Positions 1 to 8,774 of a stretch of DNA of 64,000 nucleotides are shown one piece after another. Position 1 is the stretch's first letter; each line of letters starts with the position of its first letter. The notes below the pieces were generated by a model. That model worked only from the letters and a program-made list of their open reading frames with translations, was not told the origin of the DNA and ran no database searches. The stretch is from Hellea sp042093735 (GTDB lineage Bacteria > Pseudomonadota > Alphaproteobacteria > Caulobacterales > Maricaulaceae). The position numbers and the translations under genes were made by a program. The stretch covers positions 1-64,000 of the forward strand of contig JBELEM010000008.1 in assembly GCA_042093735.1 (NCBI GenBank), given 5' to 3'.

Positions 1-63
1 TTGCATGTGTTAAGCCTGCCGCCAGCGTTCGTTCTGAGCCAGAATCAAACTCTCATGTTGAAA
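1..63 (-). rRNA. rrs: 16S ribosomal RNA, 5' end only (partial)
   Basis: Read on the minus strand, this stretch is the conserved start of bacterial 16S rRNA: the GAGTTTGATTCTGGCTCAG primer site, then the ACGAACGCTGGCGGCAGGC segment and TAACACATGCAA. Only about the first 60 nt lie in the window; the gene runs off the left edge. The mature 5' end is placed near position 63 by comparison with other 16S genes and may be off by a few bases. The AACGAACGCTGGCGGCAGGC form is common in Alphaproteobacteria. Confidence 0.95.
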
Positions 64-356
64 GTTGATCCGACTGTGTCGTTAATTCACTGGCGTTACA
101 TATAAATATGTAGCGCTTGTGCGTTTCAAAAAAATTACGAAAACCTCTATCAGGACCTAAGTCCTTCAAGCGATTTCATTATTTTCATAAAGAGAAACGT
201 CAACAACAGTCGTTCAAATGTTTTTGCAGTTTGTTACCAAATCTGCGTCACAGTCAAACGCTGCCTGCGTCTCCCTTCCCAATATTCACAATGTCAAACA
301 GCTATGAAAACGATATTCAGCTTCCAAAACAAAAGGCCTAACTTAAGGCCTTACCG
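64..356 (-). other. 16S rRNA leader with alphaproteobacterial motif
   Basis: This is the transcribed spacer between the rRNA promoter and the mature 16S end, read on the minus strand. It contains GCTGTTTGACATTGTGAATA (around 282-302), a motif I know from alphaproteobacterial rrn leaders, near a GGGAAGGGAGACG stretch. A loose boxA-like TTTCTCTTTA lies at 188-197 (weak). An inverted repeat at 333-352 (7-bp arms AAGGCCT/AGGCCTT) is followed on the minus strand by TTTTGTTTTGG, so it looks like an attenuator that rRNA antitermination would have to pass. A 74-codon open frame on the other strand has no family features. Confidence 0.6.
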
Positions 357-379
357 CTCGCGAGGTTTCCCTCGGCGAG
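357..379 (-). other. Hairpin at the start of the rRNA transcript
   Basis: CTCGCGAGG (357-365) pairs with CCTCGGCGAG (370-379), with one bulged base. On the minus strand this GC-rich stem would begin at or within a base or two of the predicted transcription start. It could stabilise the 5' end of the rRNA precursor or form part of a processing site; the role is inferred. Confidence 0.5.
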
Positions 380-385
380 GAGCGC

Positions 386-414
386 TATATAGGCAAAGGG
401 TTTTTCACTTGCAA
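386..414 (-). promoter_or_regulatory. rRNA operon sigma-70 promoter
   Basis: On the minus strand the -35 box is TTGCAA (409-414) and the -10 box is TATATA (386-391), with exactly 17 bp between them. The bases after the -10 (GCGCTCC) form a GC-rich discriminator, which in many bacteria makes rRNA promoters sensitive to the stringent response. Just upstream (about 420-465) lies an A/T-rich stretch with a small dyad TCGTAT/ATACGA (443-462) that could act as an UP element or activator site. The predicted start is near 379. Confidence 0.75.
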
Positions 415-419
415 CACCT

Positions 420-700
420 TTTTTCACAAAATCGATAAAAAATCGTATATAACTAAATACGAAAACTGAAAGATAACAAAAACTCAATAATTACTGTGCT
501 TTTTTATATCTCGAAGTAATAAAATAAATTGATCTCGGCTTTTCTGATATCACTTTTTAACAAAAAAAACTATAAAAAAATTTAAGAACCTGAAAATAAA
601 TCGACTCAGACATTTTTTTGTTCATTTGTTATTGTTAAAGTCGTGATGTAAAGACTAATAGGATAAGGGTGAGTAAAACAAACTCAATGACAGACGGGAA
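420..700. other. AT-rich intergenic region without a gene
   Basis: This stretch lies between the divergent rRNA promoter and the alkaline phosphatase gene. It is strongly A/T-rich and has no credible open frame, tRNA or terminator. It should hold the promoter of the phosphatase gene, but I could not pick out a convincing -35/-10 pair or a Pho box. Confidence 0.4.
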
Positions 701-2128
701 ATGAGAGTAACTATGCACAATTTAAATATAATTCGCAACAAAGCTGAGCGTAGTAAGCTATTAGCCTGCCTTATCGTATTCGCAATAACACTCTTATCTG
801 CATGCATAGAAATTCAAAATAGTAATCATGATTCTTCAAGAAATAATACTGCAGATACCCACAAACAAGAAACCGGGAAGGCCAAAAATGTAATTTTATT
901 TATCGGTGACGGCATGGGGATATCAACAATAACTGCTGCAAGGATATTTGACGGACAATCTAAAGGCATGGAAGGGGAAGAGAACAGCCTCGCATTTGAT
1001 AATTTTGAAAACGTAGCTTTGATAAAAACTTACAATACCAATGCTCAAGTCCCAGACAGTGCGGGAACAGCTACAGCGATAATGTCAGGATATAAAACAA
1101 ATATAGGTACTATAAATGTGAGGCCTGATCAGAAATATGAGGGGTGCGGCAGCATACCAGCAATTAAAACTCTCACTGATCGCAGTCATTCGGCTGGCAA
1201 GTCAGTCGGTATTGTAACTACAACAAGAATTACACATGCAACCCCTGCAGCGATGTTTGCACATGCCGATAATAGAAATTGGGAATCAGATAGTGACGTG
1301 CCCAAAGAAGCAAAGGAAGCGGGTTGTAAAAGTATAGCCCAGCAGATGGTTGATAGCGAGGCAGAAATTATAATGGGCGGAGGGTCCTCTAAATTTTCAG
1401 AAAATCAATTAAGCACCCTAAAGGCTAAATATACCTATGCTGAGAACAAAGCTGACATGAAAAATTTTAAAGATGGAAAACTGAGGGCTTTATTCAGTAA
1501 ATCACATATGAGCTTCGAGGCCGACCGTGACCCAGATGTACAGCCATCACTAGCTGAAATGACAAAAACAGCAATAAGAAATCTAAAATCTAACCAAGAG
1601 GGGTATGTTCTAATGGTGGAAGCTGGTCGTATTGACCATGCCCATCACGGAACAAACGCCTTTAGAGCCTTAACTGATGCACAAGCTCTCAATGAAGCTG
1701 TAAAAGTTGCAATTGAAATGGCAAGTGAAGAAACACTCATAATGGTAACTGCAGACCATAGCCATGTCTTCACAATGGCTGGCTACCCAATTCGAGGCAA
1801 TCCTATATTAGGTCTAGTTAAGTCAATTGACCAAAACACTGGCCTACCATCTGAAAATTATGAAAAAGCACTTGATGGTAAGCCCTATACTACACTTGGT
1901 TATCACAATGGACCGAATTTGAGGACTACTCATGATGAGTCACTAACTGATGAAATTGTTCATAATAGAGATTACTACCAACAAACGGCTGTACCCATGA
2001 GTTCTGAAACACATGGAGGAGAGGATGTTGCCTTATTTGGTCATGGGCCTGGGTCGGAAAACATAAAAGGTGTTATGGAGCAAAATAAAATATCTGATAT
2101 CATAGATCTAGCTCTAGGGCTAAATTAG
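701..2128 (+). CDS. phoA: Alkaline phosphatase, lipoprotein
   Basis: Alkaline phosphatase superfamily enzyme releasing phosphate from organic monoesters outside the cytoplasm. The N-terminus has a hydrophobic segment ending in LLSAC, a lipobox with Cys35, so the protein is probably lipid-anchored rather than freely periplasmic. Catalytic features are in family order: FIGDGMG (metal ligand Asp70), VPDSAGTATA (Ser120 nucleophile), VEAGRIDHAHHG (metal ligands), TADHSH, and HGGED near the C-terminus. At 475 aa it has normal family length. ATG at 701 is used; ATG at 713 is also possible. It stands alone, divergent from the rRNA promoter and convergent with the next gene. Phosphate control is expected for the family, but I see no clear Pho box. 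Confidence 0.9.
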   Translation: MRVTMHNLNIIRNKAERSKLLACLIVFAITLLSACIEIQNSNHDSSRNNTADTHKQETGKAKNVILFIGDGMGISTITAARIFDGQSKGMEGEENSLAFDNFENVALIKTYNTNAQVPDSAGTATAIMSGYKTNIGTINVRPDQKYEGCGSIPAIKTLTDRSHSAGKSVGIVTTTRITHATPAAMFAHADNRNWESDSDVPKEAKEAGCKSIAQQMVDSEAEIIMGGGSSKFSENQLSTLKAKYTYAENKADMKNFKDGKLRALFSKSHMSFEADRDPDVQPSLAEMTKTAIRNLKSNQEGYVLMVEAGRIDHAHHGTNAFRALTDAQALNEAVKVAIEMASEETLIMVTADHSHVFTMAGYPIRGNPILGLVKSIDQNTGLPSENYEKALDGKPYTTLGYHNGPNLRTTHDESLTDEIVHNRDYYQQTAVPMSSETHGGEDVALFGHGPGSENIKGVMEQNKISDIIDLALGLN

Positions 2129-2150
2129 ATAGTTAAAGATGAATAAGGAT

Positions 2151-3221
2151 TCATTTGGAAATTTGAAATCGTGTGTCATATTTTCCTTTTGTGATCATCT
2201 CATTAATCAGTTCCGCTGAACCGGCACATAAAGTCCAACCCATGTGGCCATGGCCGGTATTAACCCATAATCCTGATAATGAAGTCTCACAGATATAAGG
2301 CTTCCCTGATAAAGACATTGGCCGCAAACCCGACCATATCTCTTTGGCTGGTTTTAAAGAATTTATTATATCAGGAGCCAGCTCTGACCATCTTTCGAGC
2401 AACGCAACTTCAGAGATTTCATTACATGTTCCAGAAATACGTAATTGGTCATCAAAAACAGTCATTGCAGAGTGCGATGCACTATCCATTATTGGGGCAT
2501 TAGGAAGACACGTTTTGGGTCTTTCGTAATTTATAGCATATCCACTAATGGGTTTTATCGGTAGCTCCAAATCAACTTGCCTCATTAGATCTGAGCTTGA
2601 AGCGCCTGCTGCGATAATAACATGATCAGCATCTATAATGCACTCATTTAACTGCAAAGAAACTCTCATGTTTTTTTCTCTAAGTCTCAATGATCTAGCA
2701 TTATATATAAAATTTATTCCGCGCCGCTGTAAATCAGCCTCAAGATTTAATGCATATTCTCTAGCATTCCCCCATTTATCTTCCTCAAAGTAAAGGGCAG
2801 GGTGGCCCAGAGTATCAGTTTCATGAGTTACTTGAATGGAATTAATACTATTACTTTTATAATCATTCATAGCTTCAAGAGCCGAATAAAGGTCGCCATA
2901 TATTTTATAACAACCTGATTTTATTTTTTGATTACCAAAACCCAGTCTGGCCAAGACACTTTTCTGAACGACACTTGATCTCAAGGCCAATTGATGAACA
3001 GCTTTGAAAGCTGCGCATGCATCTCCCTTTTTTTTATCAACTAACCATGGCCAAGATTGGCTAGGGTGTAGCATGCCAGAATTGGAGTAACTCGCACCAT
3101 AAACAGGGCCATGTTTTGACTCTATTACCGTAACTCTATGACCAGCCAGAGCTAACAAGTCAGCAGATGAAAGACCTACTAATCCCGCACCAATAATTAT
3201 AATATTCAAGCTGTTTTGCAT
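2151..3221 (-). CDS. DadA-like FAD-dependent D-amino acid dehydrogenase
   Basis: FAD oxidoreductase of the DAO/DadA family. The first 16 residues end in the dinucleotide-binding GAGLVG, followed by VTVIE. Residues 42-54 (GASYSNSGMLHPS) and the C-terminal GLRPMS and NTGHGHMGWTLCAGS are typical of D-amino acid dehydrogenase, which deaminates D-amino acids oxidatively and passes electrons to the quinone pool. At 356 aa it is shorter than the roughly 415-430 aa of classic DadA, so substrate choice may differ. ATG at 3221 gives a complete FAD fold. It is convergent with the phosphatase gene and is not near alr or other D-alanine genes. Confidence 0.75.
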   Translation of the reverse strand: MQNSLNIIIIGAGLVGLSSADLLALAGHRVTVIESKHGPVYGASYSNSGMLHPSQSWPWLVDKKKGDACAAFKAVHQLALRSSVVQKSVLARLGFGNQKIKSGCYKIYGDLYSALEAMNDYKSNSINSIQVTHETDTLGHPALYFEEDKWGNAREYALNLEADLQRRGINFIYNARSLRLREKNMRVSLQLNECIIDADHVIIAAGASSSDLMRQVDLELPIKPISGYAINYERPKTCLPNAPIMDSASHSAMTVFDDQLRISGTCNEISEVALLERWSELAPDIINSLKPAKEIWSGLRPMSLSGKPYICETSLSGLWVNTGHGHMGWTLCAGSAELINEMITKGKYDTRFQISK

Positions 3222-3308
3222 TAATGGGCCGTATAGTAACTATGAGTTAATTTAGGATAAGCTATATGGGGCTTTACTAAGTAGACTCAAGTACTTTATG
3301 GAGAATGT

Positions 3309-5030
3309 ATGCGCCTTGCAAAATTAATTTTTTTAACAACTATTGCTATCATTTTATCTTGTTGCCAAACTGTCTCATCCGAAAATTCTGGCACCGTAGT
3401 TATGACAGCCATGGGGCCCATACAAGGCACTATAACAAAAGATGAAAATGTATTTAATTTCAAAGGCATCCCTTATGCAAAACCCCCTCTGGGTAAATTA
3501 AGGTGGAGCCCCCCTGAGGAAATGGACAGTTGGACTGCAGTAAAAACCGTCGATAGTTATGGTAATCGCTGCATGCAGCCAGATGATACGGAGGATGGTT
3601 ATTTTAATCGATTAATCGAGGGACATGGGTTAAATAAATTCCTAACTTACCTAATCAAGAAAAGTGTCGCATCTTCAAAGCTCGCACCCATGAGTGAGGA
3701 CTGCCTGTACTTAAACATTCGTACTGACAATATTAATGGTAACAACAAAGATAAAAAATTAAAGCCCGTAATGGTCTGGATTCACGGCGGAGGTCATCAA
3801 TTCGGCTCAGGCAATGACCGCTGGTACCAGAGCAACACTTTGGTAAATAAAGGTGTTGTTCTTGTAACCATAAATTATAGGCTTGGAGTTATGGGTTATA
3901 TGGCCCATCCATCCTTGTCCAAATCCAACCCAAACGGGGTGTCTGGGAACTACGGTACACTTGATCAGATAGCAGCTCTCGAATGGGTTCAAAAAAATAT
4001 TAATTCCTTCGGCGGAGATCCTAATAATGTTACTATTTTCGGGGAGAGCGCGGGAGCTTGGTCTGTCACAGAACTCATGGCCACACCTCTAGCAAAAGGA
4101 CTTTTCCACAAAGCAATTGGTCAAAGCGGAGCATCCTCGTACCATATGGGACAGATGGATGGTGAGGGTGTTGGGTGGCCTAGTGGTTATCAAACTGGCC
4201 TTGCTGTAACAGAAGCCCTTGGCCTCAAAAACCCAACATCAAAAGATCTAAGAGCTATTTCTGCAGAGAAGATTCAAAGTGTGGTAACAGAAAAAATGAG
4301 TGAGGGTTTTCACCATATTCGCGACGGATATGTATTCCCAGAAAATGTTGGTTTAGCTTTCTCGAAAAATAAATACAACAAAGTGCCGATGCTTTTCGGT
4401 TACAACTCAGATGAAGGTACACTATTTTTTCCAGATGACGAACAACCCACCATATGGATACCGGACTTAGCTCCGGGATCTAAAAAAGAACTATCGACAA
4501 AATTAAAAGAATTTTTTCCTACAAATCACGAAAAACTGATTGACCTTTATAATCTCGATGAGAACTTTACACTCGGAGGCACTCAATGGATGGGGGATGA
4601 AATATTTGGTGTAAATATACGTTACGTAACTCGGCAAAATGAAACTCATGGAGGAGAGAGCTATTTATACCATTTCTCGCGGGTCCCGCCTAGCAACAAA
4701 CAAACCATAGGGGCCTTTCATGCCGCTGAAATCCCATTTATATTTGGAAGCTACGACAAAACAATTGGCTATAGTAAAGAGGATATAAAACTAGCAGAGC
4801 TCATGCAGGATTACTGGGTAAATTTTGCAAAAAATGGTAACCCTAATGGAGATAATCTACCTGAGTGGCCGCTTCATAAAAGCAAAAACTGGATGAAATT
4901 TACGGCCAACACTAGTGGAGACTCTAAGGCCATAGAATATTTACGAGAAGAAAAGCTGGACGCACTAGAGGAAGGGCTACTATTACTTCTTACAGAGCTT
5001 GAGAAAACACTTTTAGTGGCTGAATATTAG
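3309..5030 (+). CDS. Carboxylesterase type B, lipoprotein
   Basis: Alpha/beta hydrolase of the carboxylesterase type B (cholinesterase-like) family, 573 aa. A short signal peptide ends in IILSC, suggesting lipid attachment at Cys18. The oxyanion-hole motif HGGGHQFGSG lies at about 159-168. The nucleophile elbow GESAG holds Ser247, the acid is Glu369 (SDEG) and His471 (FHAAEIP) completes the triad. The substrate cannot be told; bacterial members hydrolyse varied esters. The gene stands 87 bp from the divergent DadA-like gene. A weak inverted repeat (AATGGC/GCCATT) follows the stop codon. Confidence 0.88.
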   Translation: MRLAKLIFLTTIAIILSCCQTVSSENSGTVVMTAMGPIQGTITKDENVFNFKGIPYAKPPLGKLRWSPPEEMDSWTAVKTVDSYGNRCMQPDDTEDGYFNRLIEGHGLNKFLTYLIKKSVASSKLAPMSEDCLYLNIRTDNINGNNKDKKLKPVMVWIHGGGHQFGSGNDRWYQSNTLVNKGVVLVTINYRLGVMGYMAHPSLSKSNPNGVSGNYGTLDQIAALEWVQKNINSFGGDPNNVTIFGESAGAWSVTELMATPLAKGLFHKAIGQSGASSYHMGQMDGEGVGWPSGYQTGLAVTEALGLKNPTSKDLRAISAEKIQSVVTEKMSEGFHHIRDGYVFPENVGLAFSKNKYNKVPMLFGYNSDEGTLFFPDDEQPTIWIPDLAPGSKKELSTKLKEFFPTNHEKLIDLYNLDENFTLGGTQWMGDEIFGVNIRYVTRQNETHGGESYLYHFSRVPPSNKQTIGAFHAAEIPFIFGSYDKTIGYSKEDIKLAELMQDYWVNFAKNGNPNGDNLPEWPLHKSKNWMKFTANTSGDSKAIEYLREEKLDALEEGLLLLLTELEKTLLVAEY

Positions 5031-5036
5031 TATTTT

Positions 5037-5060
5037 TTAATGGCGCAAATTGCCATTTAA
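5037..5060 (+). terminator. Weak possible terminator after the esterase gene
   Basis: AATGGC (5039-5044) and GCCATT (5052-5057) form a short stem followed by an A/T-rich run but no pure T-tract. It is placed right after the esterase stop. The support is modest. Confidence 0.3.
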
Positions 5061-5095
5061 TTTAATATTTACTTATTTTGGCTAGAAATCTCATC

Positions 5096-5710
5096 ATGGG
5101 TTTATACAAAAAAATAATATTACCATGGTGCTTAGATAAGGCCTGTGGAACAAATGCGATAACCAAACAGAGAGAGAAAATCATTCCTCTTGCATCAGGT
5201 GTAGTTCTGGAAATTGGTATTGGGTCTGGATTAAATATACCTCACTATGACAGCAAGAAAGTTATCAAAGTTCTTGGTTTAGAACCTGACGAAAAAATGT
5301 GGAAGAAATCTATCAAAAAAAGAAACTATTCCGATCTTTCCATCGAACGCATTGGTCTATCAGGAGAAGAAGTTCCTTTAAAAAATAACTCCGTTGATAA
5401 TGTAGTCGTTACATATTCATTATGCACGATACCCAATGCAGTTAAAGCCCTTCTTGAAATGAAGCGGGTTCTTCGGCCTGGGGGGAAAATATTTTTCTCT
5501 GAGCATGGTAAAGCCCCTGATATCCGAATTCAAAAACAACAAAATTTTATCGATCCACTTTGGGGTAAAATAGCAGGTGGTTGCCATACTGGGCGTGACA
5601 TCCCTTTTTTATTTAAAGAAGCAGGTTTAAAGTTTGAATTTCTTGAAGAAATGTATATCCCTGGGCCAAAAGTTTTAAGTTACAATTATTGGGGAGCAGC
5701 TTTTGCCTGA
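5096..5710 (+). CDS. Class I SAM-dependent methyltransferase
   Basis: Small methyltransferase (204 aa from the chosen start) with a Rossmann fold. Motif I EIGIGSG (residues 39-45) binds S-adenosylmethionine, LGLEPDEKM follows as motif II, and the acceptor-side region runs through CTIPNAVKAL and LRPGGKIFFSEHG. The N-terminus MGLYKKIILPWCLD and the C-terminal FLEEMYIPGPKVL resemble the methyltransferases annotated as phosphatidylethanolamine N-methyltransferase-like or UbiE/COQ5-like; the true acceptor is unknown. An upstream in-frame TTG (5078) is possible, but ATG at 5096 fits the family start better. No obvious ribosome-binding site precedes either. Confidence 0.75.
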   Translation: MGLYKKIILPWCLDKACGTNAITKQREKIIPLASGVVLEIGIGSGLNIPHYDSKKVIKVLGLEPDEKMWKKSIKKRNYSDLSIERIGLSGEEVPLKNNSVDNVVVTYSLCTIPNAVKALLEMKRVLRPGGKIFFSEHGKAPDIRIQKQQNFIDPLWGKIAGGCHTGRDIPFLFKEAGLKFEFLEEMYIPGPKVLSYNYWGAAFA

Positions 5711-5771
5711 TAACACCCAATTATTTTAATTATAATTAGACACTTATTATGCATATATAAATTGTAGAGCG

Positions 5772-6764
5772 ATGAAACCAAATAAAGCGCAAACGAAAAG
5801 TATAACAAAGGATACTAAGCGCCAAGGCAGGCCGGGCAGATTGCCATTATCGGACTCTGCAAAAATTACCCGCCAAATCACTGCCATCACACTATGTGTC
5901 GGACTAATTTTAGCAACAGGGAAGTGGTATATTTACAGCGAAAGTAATTCCGTTGGTATATTATCGTCCTTAGTCCATTCTACATTAGATCTTTTAGGCT
6001 CTGTATCTAGTTTCTTAGCTGTTCGATACGCAGCTAAACCTCCAAATGATAAATTTAAGTTTGGGCATGGCAAAGCTGAAAGCTTTTCTGCTGTTTTTCA
6101 AGTCTGCCTGATTATTTTGGGAGCATTTCACCTTTTTGAAGCCATTATCGATAGAGTTTCTAATCCACGCGCGTTGGTACAAGGTGATCTAGCTATCATT
6201 ATTATGATCTCTTTGACTTTCATAACCTTTTGTTTATTAATTTTACAAACTCGCGCCGTACGATCTACTGGGTCAATAGCTGTTCGTGGTGATAGGGCGC
6301 ATTACTTAGCTGATCTTTTTGCAAATATATTTGTAATCTTAGGAATTGCATTATCAAGCTTTACTATTTTGGTTTGGGCTGATGCGGCTGTAGGAGGATT
6401 AATGGCAGTCTGGTTATTATGGACCGCATTTAAAATAGCTAGATTAGCATGGGCACAGCTTATGGATAAAGAGCTCACTAAGCCGGAAAAAGACCTAATA
6501 AGAAAATTAGCCTTAGAGGACAATCAAGTGATTGCAGTACACGATCTACGAACTAGAGCATCAGGTCCTCACATTCACATACAAATGCGCCTAGACCTCG
6601 ATGATAAAATATCACTATCAGGAACCCATGACATCGTTTTGGCAGCAGAAAATAGGATGATGAAAGCATTTCAAGCTGCAGATATTTTAATTTACCCACA
6701 TCCAGTAAGTTGCGAACATAAGCATGGAAACAAACACTTCAATAACACCTTACCAATAGATTAG
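5772..6764 (+). CDS. Cation diffusion facilitator metal exporter (FieF/CDF-like)
   Basis: Inner-membrane divalent metal/proton antiporter of the CDF family, 330 aa. About 30 basic, polar residues precede six predicted membrane helices; a cytoplasmic C-terminal domain with HDLRTRASGPHIHIQMRL matches the CDF dimerisation domain. FKFGHGKAES after helix 2 is the family signature. The transport site is His69/Asp73 (HSTLD) in helix 2 and His177/Asp181 (HYLAD) in helix 5. E. coli FieF has Asp/Asp in helix 2. The HD/HD arrangement is associated with zinc preference in other CDF proteins. It is followed 32 bp later by the GST gene in the same direction. Confidence 0.88.
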   Translation: MKPNKAQTKSITKDTKRQGRPGRLPLSDSAKITRQITAITLCVGLILATGKWYIYSESNSVGILSSLVHSTLDLLGSVSSFLAVRYAAKPPNDKFKFGHGKAESFSAVFQVCLIILGAFHLFEAIIDRVSNPRALVQGDLAIIIMISLTFITFCLLILQTRAVRSTGSIAVRGDRAHYLADLFANIFVILGIALSSFTILVWADAAVGGLMAVWLLWTAFKIARLAWAQLMDKELTKPEKDLIRKLALEDNQVIAVHDLRTRASGPHIHIQMRLDLDDKISLSGTHDIVLAAENRMMKAFQAADILIYPHPVSCEHKHGNKHFNNTLPID

Positions 6765-6796
6765 AATTTTTTGGCAATCACTTTTAGAATATACAG

Positions 6797-7474
6797 ATGA
6801 GAAAACTTTATCATTTCCCAATTGACCCAGCTTCTCGGCAAGCAAGAATTGCGCTTGCAGAAAAAAAATTAAAAGTGAAACTTGAGCAAATTGATCCATG
6901 GCAAACAAACAACGAGTTCATGAGCATCACTCCCGAAGGGGTACCCCCCACATTAGTTGACCTCGTACCAGGGGGTACAATCACTGTTTGTGGAGCGCGG
7001 GCAATATGTGAATATGTGAATGAAGGGTCGATTCGGCACCCATTATTACCTGAGGAACGGACTGCTCGCGCTGAAGCAAGGCGGATCGCAGCCTGGTTCG
7101 ATATAAAATTTTCTCAAGAAGTAAACGCATATATTTTACATGAAAAAATTGAAAAAAGTTTCTCAAACTTAGGTCCAACAGATACACAAACATTGAGGGA
7201 TGGAAGAGAACACTTAGATTATCACCTATCATACTTAACTTGGGTTTTGGAACAAAGGGATTGGTTGGCAGGAGATACTTTTAGTTTGGCAGACATAGCT
7301 GGAGTTGCGAATATTTCTTGTCTAGATTTTTTGAGTGAGATTAAGTGGAAGAATTGGCCTGAAATAAAGCGATGGTACCAAACTGCAAAATCAAGGCCAT
7401 CCATTCAAGGATTATTAACCGATCGTTTGCCCGGTTTCAGGGCCCCAAGACACTACACAGATCTGGATTTTTAA
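6797..7474 (+). CDS. Glutathione S-transferase family protein
   Basis: Cytosolic GST-fold protein, 225 aa. An N-terminal thioredoxin-like domain (about residues 1-80) contains the EGVPPTL segment with the cis-proline used in glutathione binding. A helical C-terminal domain has WLAGDTFSLADIAG, the conserved N-capping motif of the GST fold. The stop codon is one base before the queG start, so the two are probably co-translated. A GST next to queG is a recurrent arrangement in Alphaproteobacteria, as I recall; why is unclear. Substrate unknown. Confidence 0.85.
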   Translation: MRKLYHFPIDPASRQARIALAEKKLKVKLEQIDPWQTNNEFMSITPEGVPPTLVDLVPGGTITVCGARAICEYVNEGSIRHPLLPEERTARAEARRIAAWFDIKFSQEVNAYILHEKIEKSFSNLGPTDTQTLRDGREHLDYHLSYLTWVLEQRDWLAGDTFSLADIAGVANISCLDFLSEIKWKNWPEIKRWYQTAKSRPSIQGLLTDRLPGFRAPRHYTDLDF

Positions 7475-7475
7475 T

Positions 7476-8528
7476 TTGTTTAGTTTAACAAAAATAGTAC
7501 TTGATAGATGTGATGAGTTAAATTTTACCAAACCATATGTTGTGAATTTAAAAACTTATGGCCAAAAGCCTGCTGAGGATTTACGTGAATATATTAATAA
7601 AAAATATCATGGCACAATGTCTTGGATGCAGGAAACAGAGACCCGACGCAATCACCCTAACAGTCTTTGGCCAGATGCAAGGTCAGCAATTGTAATGGGT
7701 CTAAATTATGGCCCCTATGTTGATCCACTTATAAGTTTAAAAGACAGAAAGAAGGCAACTATATCCGTTTACGCTAGGAATCAAGATTATCATAAAATTA
7801 TAAAAGGACGTCTCAAAGAGATTGGTGGGCTGATTGCACGTGATACAGGCAAGGATATAAAAGTATTTGTGGATACGGCCCCGCTTATGGAAAAACCACT
7901 AGCTGCAGCTGCTGGGCTGGGCTGGCAAGGAAAGCACACTAATCTTGTAAGTAGAGAATATGGGTCTTGGTTATTTCTCGGGGTAATTTTATCTGCAGCG
8001 AAAATTGAAGCCTCTAGTGCAGAAATTAATCATTGTGGCACTTGCAACGAATGCATAAATATTTGTCCAACTGATGCTTTTCCTGAACCCTATAAAATAG
8101 ATGCTCGCAAATGTATATCTTACCTAACGATTGAACATAAGGGGCCAGTACAAGAAAATTTGAGAAGTAAAATGGGTAATCGGATATATGGATGTGACGA
8201 TTGCTTAGCGATATGTCCATGGAATAAATTCGCACAAACGGCTGCAGAAATTAAAGTTAAAGCCAAAGAAGATCTAAATAACCCTGATTTATCGGAACTT
8301 GCCTCACTATCTGATCAGGAGTTTCGACAATACTTTGCAAATTCACCAATAAAGAGGGTCGGAAGAAACCAGTTTGTAAGAAATGTCTTATACGCAATTG
8401 GAAATAGTGAAAATATAAACCTTATCAAAGCCGTTGAAAAGCATTTAGAGTCAGATGTGTTCATTATTAAAGACGCTGCAGAATGGGCTTATTTACAACT
8501 AACTAGCACGCAAGTTAAATTAAAATAA
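7476..8528 (+). CDS. queG: Epoxyqueuosine reductase QueG
   Basis: Catalyses the last step of queuosine synthesis, reducing epoxyqueuosine to queuosine in the wobble position of tRNAs for Tyr, His, Asn and Asp, using cobalamin and two [4Fe-4S] clusters. The 350 aa protein shows YHGTMSWM near the N-terminus, the VDTAPLMEK segment with catalytic Asp133, a first ferredoxin-like cluster (Cys187, 190, 193, 197) and a second set (Cys213, 240, 243, 247, the last in CLAICPWN). A C-terminal HEAT-like region follows. Translation starts at TTG 7476, one base after the GST stop, which fits coupling. No other queuosine gene is nearby. Confidence 0.93.
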   Translation: MFSLTKIVLDRCDELNFTKPYVVNLKTYGQKPAEDLREYINKKYHGTMSWMQETETRRNHPNSLWPDARSAIVMGLNYGPYVDPLISLKDRKKATISVYARNQDYHKIIKGRLKEIGGLIARDTGKDIKVFVDTAPLMEKPLAAAAGLGWQGKHTNLVSREYGSWLFLGVILSAAKIEASSAEINHCGTCNECINICPTDAFPEPYKIDARKCISYLTIEHKGPVQENLRSKMGNRIYGCDDCLAICPWNKFAQTAAEIKVKAKEDLNNPDLSELASLSDQEFRQYFANSPIKRVGRNQFVRNVLYAIGNSENINLIKAVEKHLESDVFIIKDAAEWAYLQLTSTQVKLK

Positions 8529-8558
8529 GAATTAACAATATTCAGAAAAGAAGGTAAC

Positions 8559-8768
8559 ATGTCTAACGACTTTATAATAACTCTCTCGTGTTTAGCTTTG
8601 TGTATTCTTCTAGGTATATTTAGCTTCAAAAAACACTTTGCTAGACACGAAGAACTTAAACCTCGAATGGTTCCTTGGATTATAATTAGCTTAGGATCTA
8701 TAGCAACAGCATTTATGTTATTTGTTCATTTAGTGAATATATTAGGAATAGAAACTGGAAGGAACTAG
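8559..8768 (+). CDS. Small two-helix membrane protein, unknown function
   Basis: A 69 aa protein with a good ribosome-binding site (AGAAGGT, about 7 bases before the ATG). It has two hydrophobic helices (about residues 5-22 and 39-62) separated by a short basic/polar loop with ELKPRMVPW. The C-terminus HLVNILGIETGRN is polar. I have an impression of similar small proteins in other Alphaproteobacteria with the same VPW and HLVNLLGIETGR features, but no function is known to me. It follows queG by 30 bp and is probably in the same transcript. It ends six bases before the convergent hydrolase gene. Confidence 0.7.
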   Translation: MSNDFIITLSCLALCILLGIFSFKKHFARHEELKPRMVPWIIISLGSIATAFMLFVHLVNILGIETGRN

Positions 8769-8774
8769 TCGCAT

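Noticed and set aside
117..341. 74-codon open frame on the plus strand near the left edge
   Set aside because: It lies wholly inside the minus-strand rRNA leader, has no ribosome-binding site and no family features.
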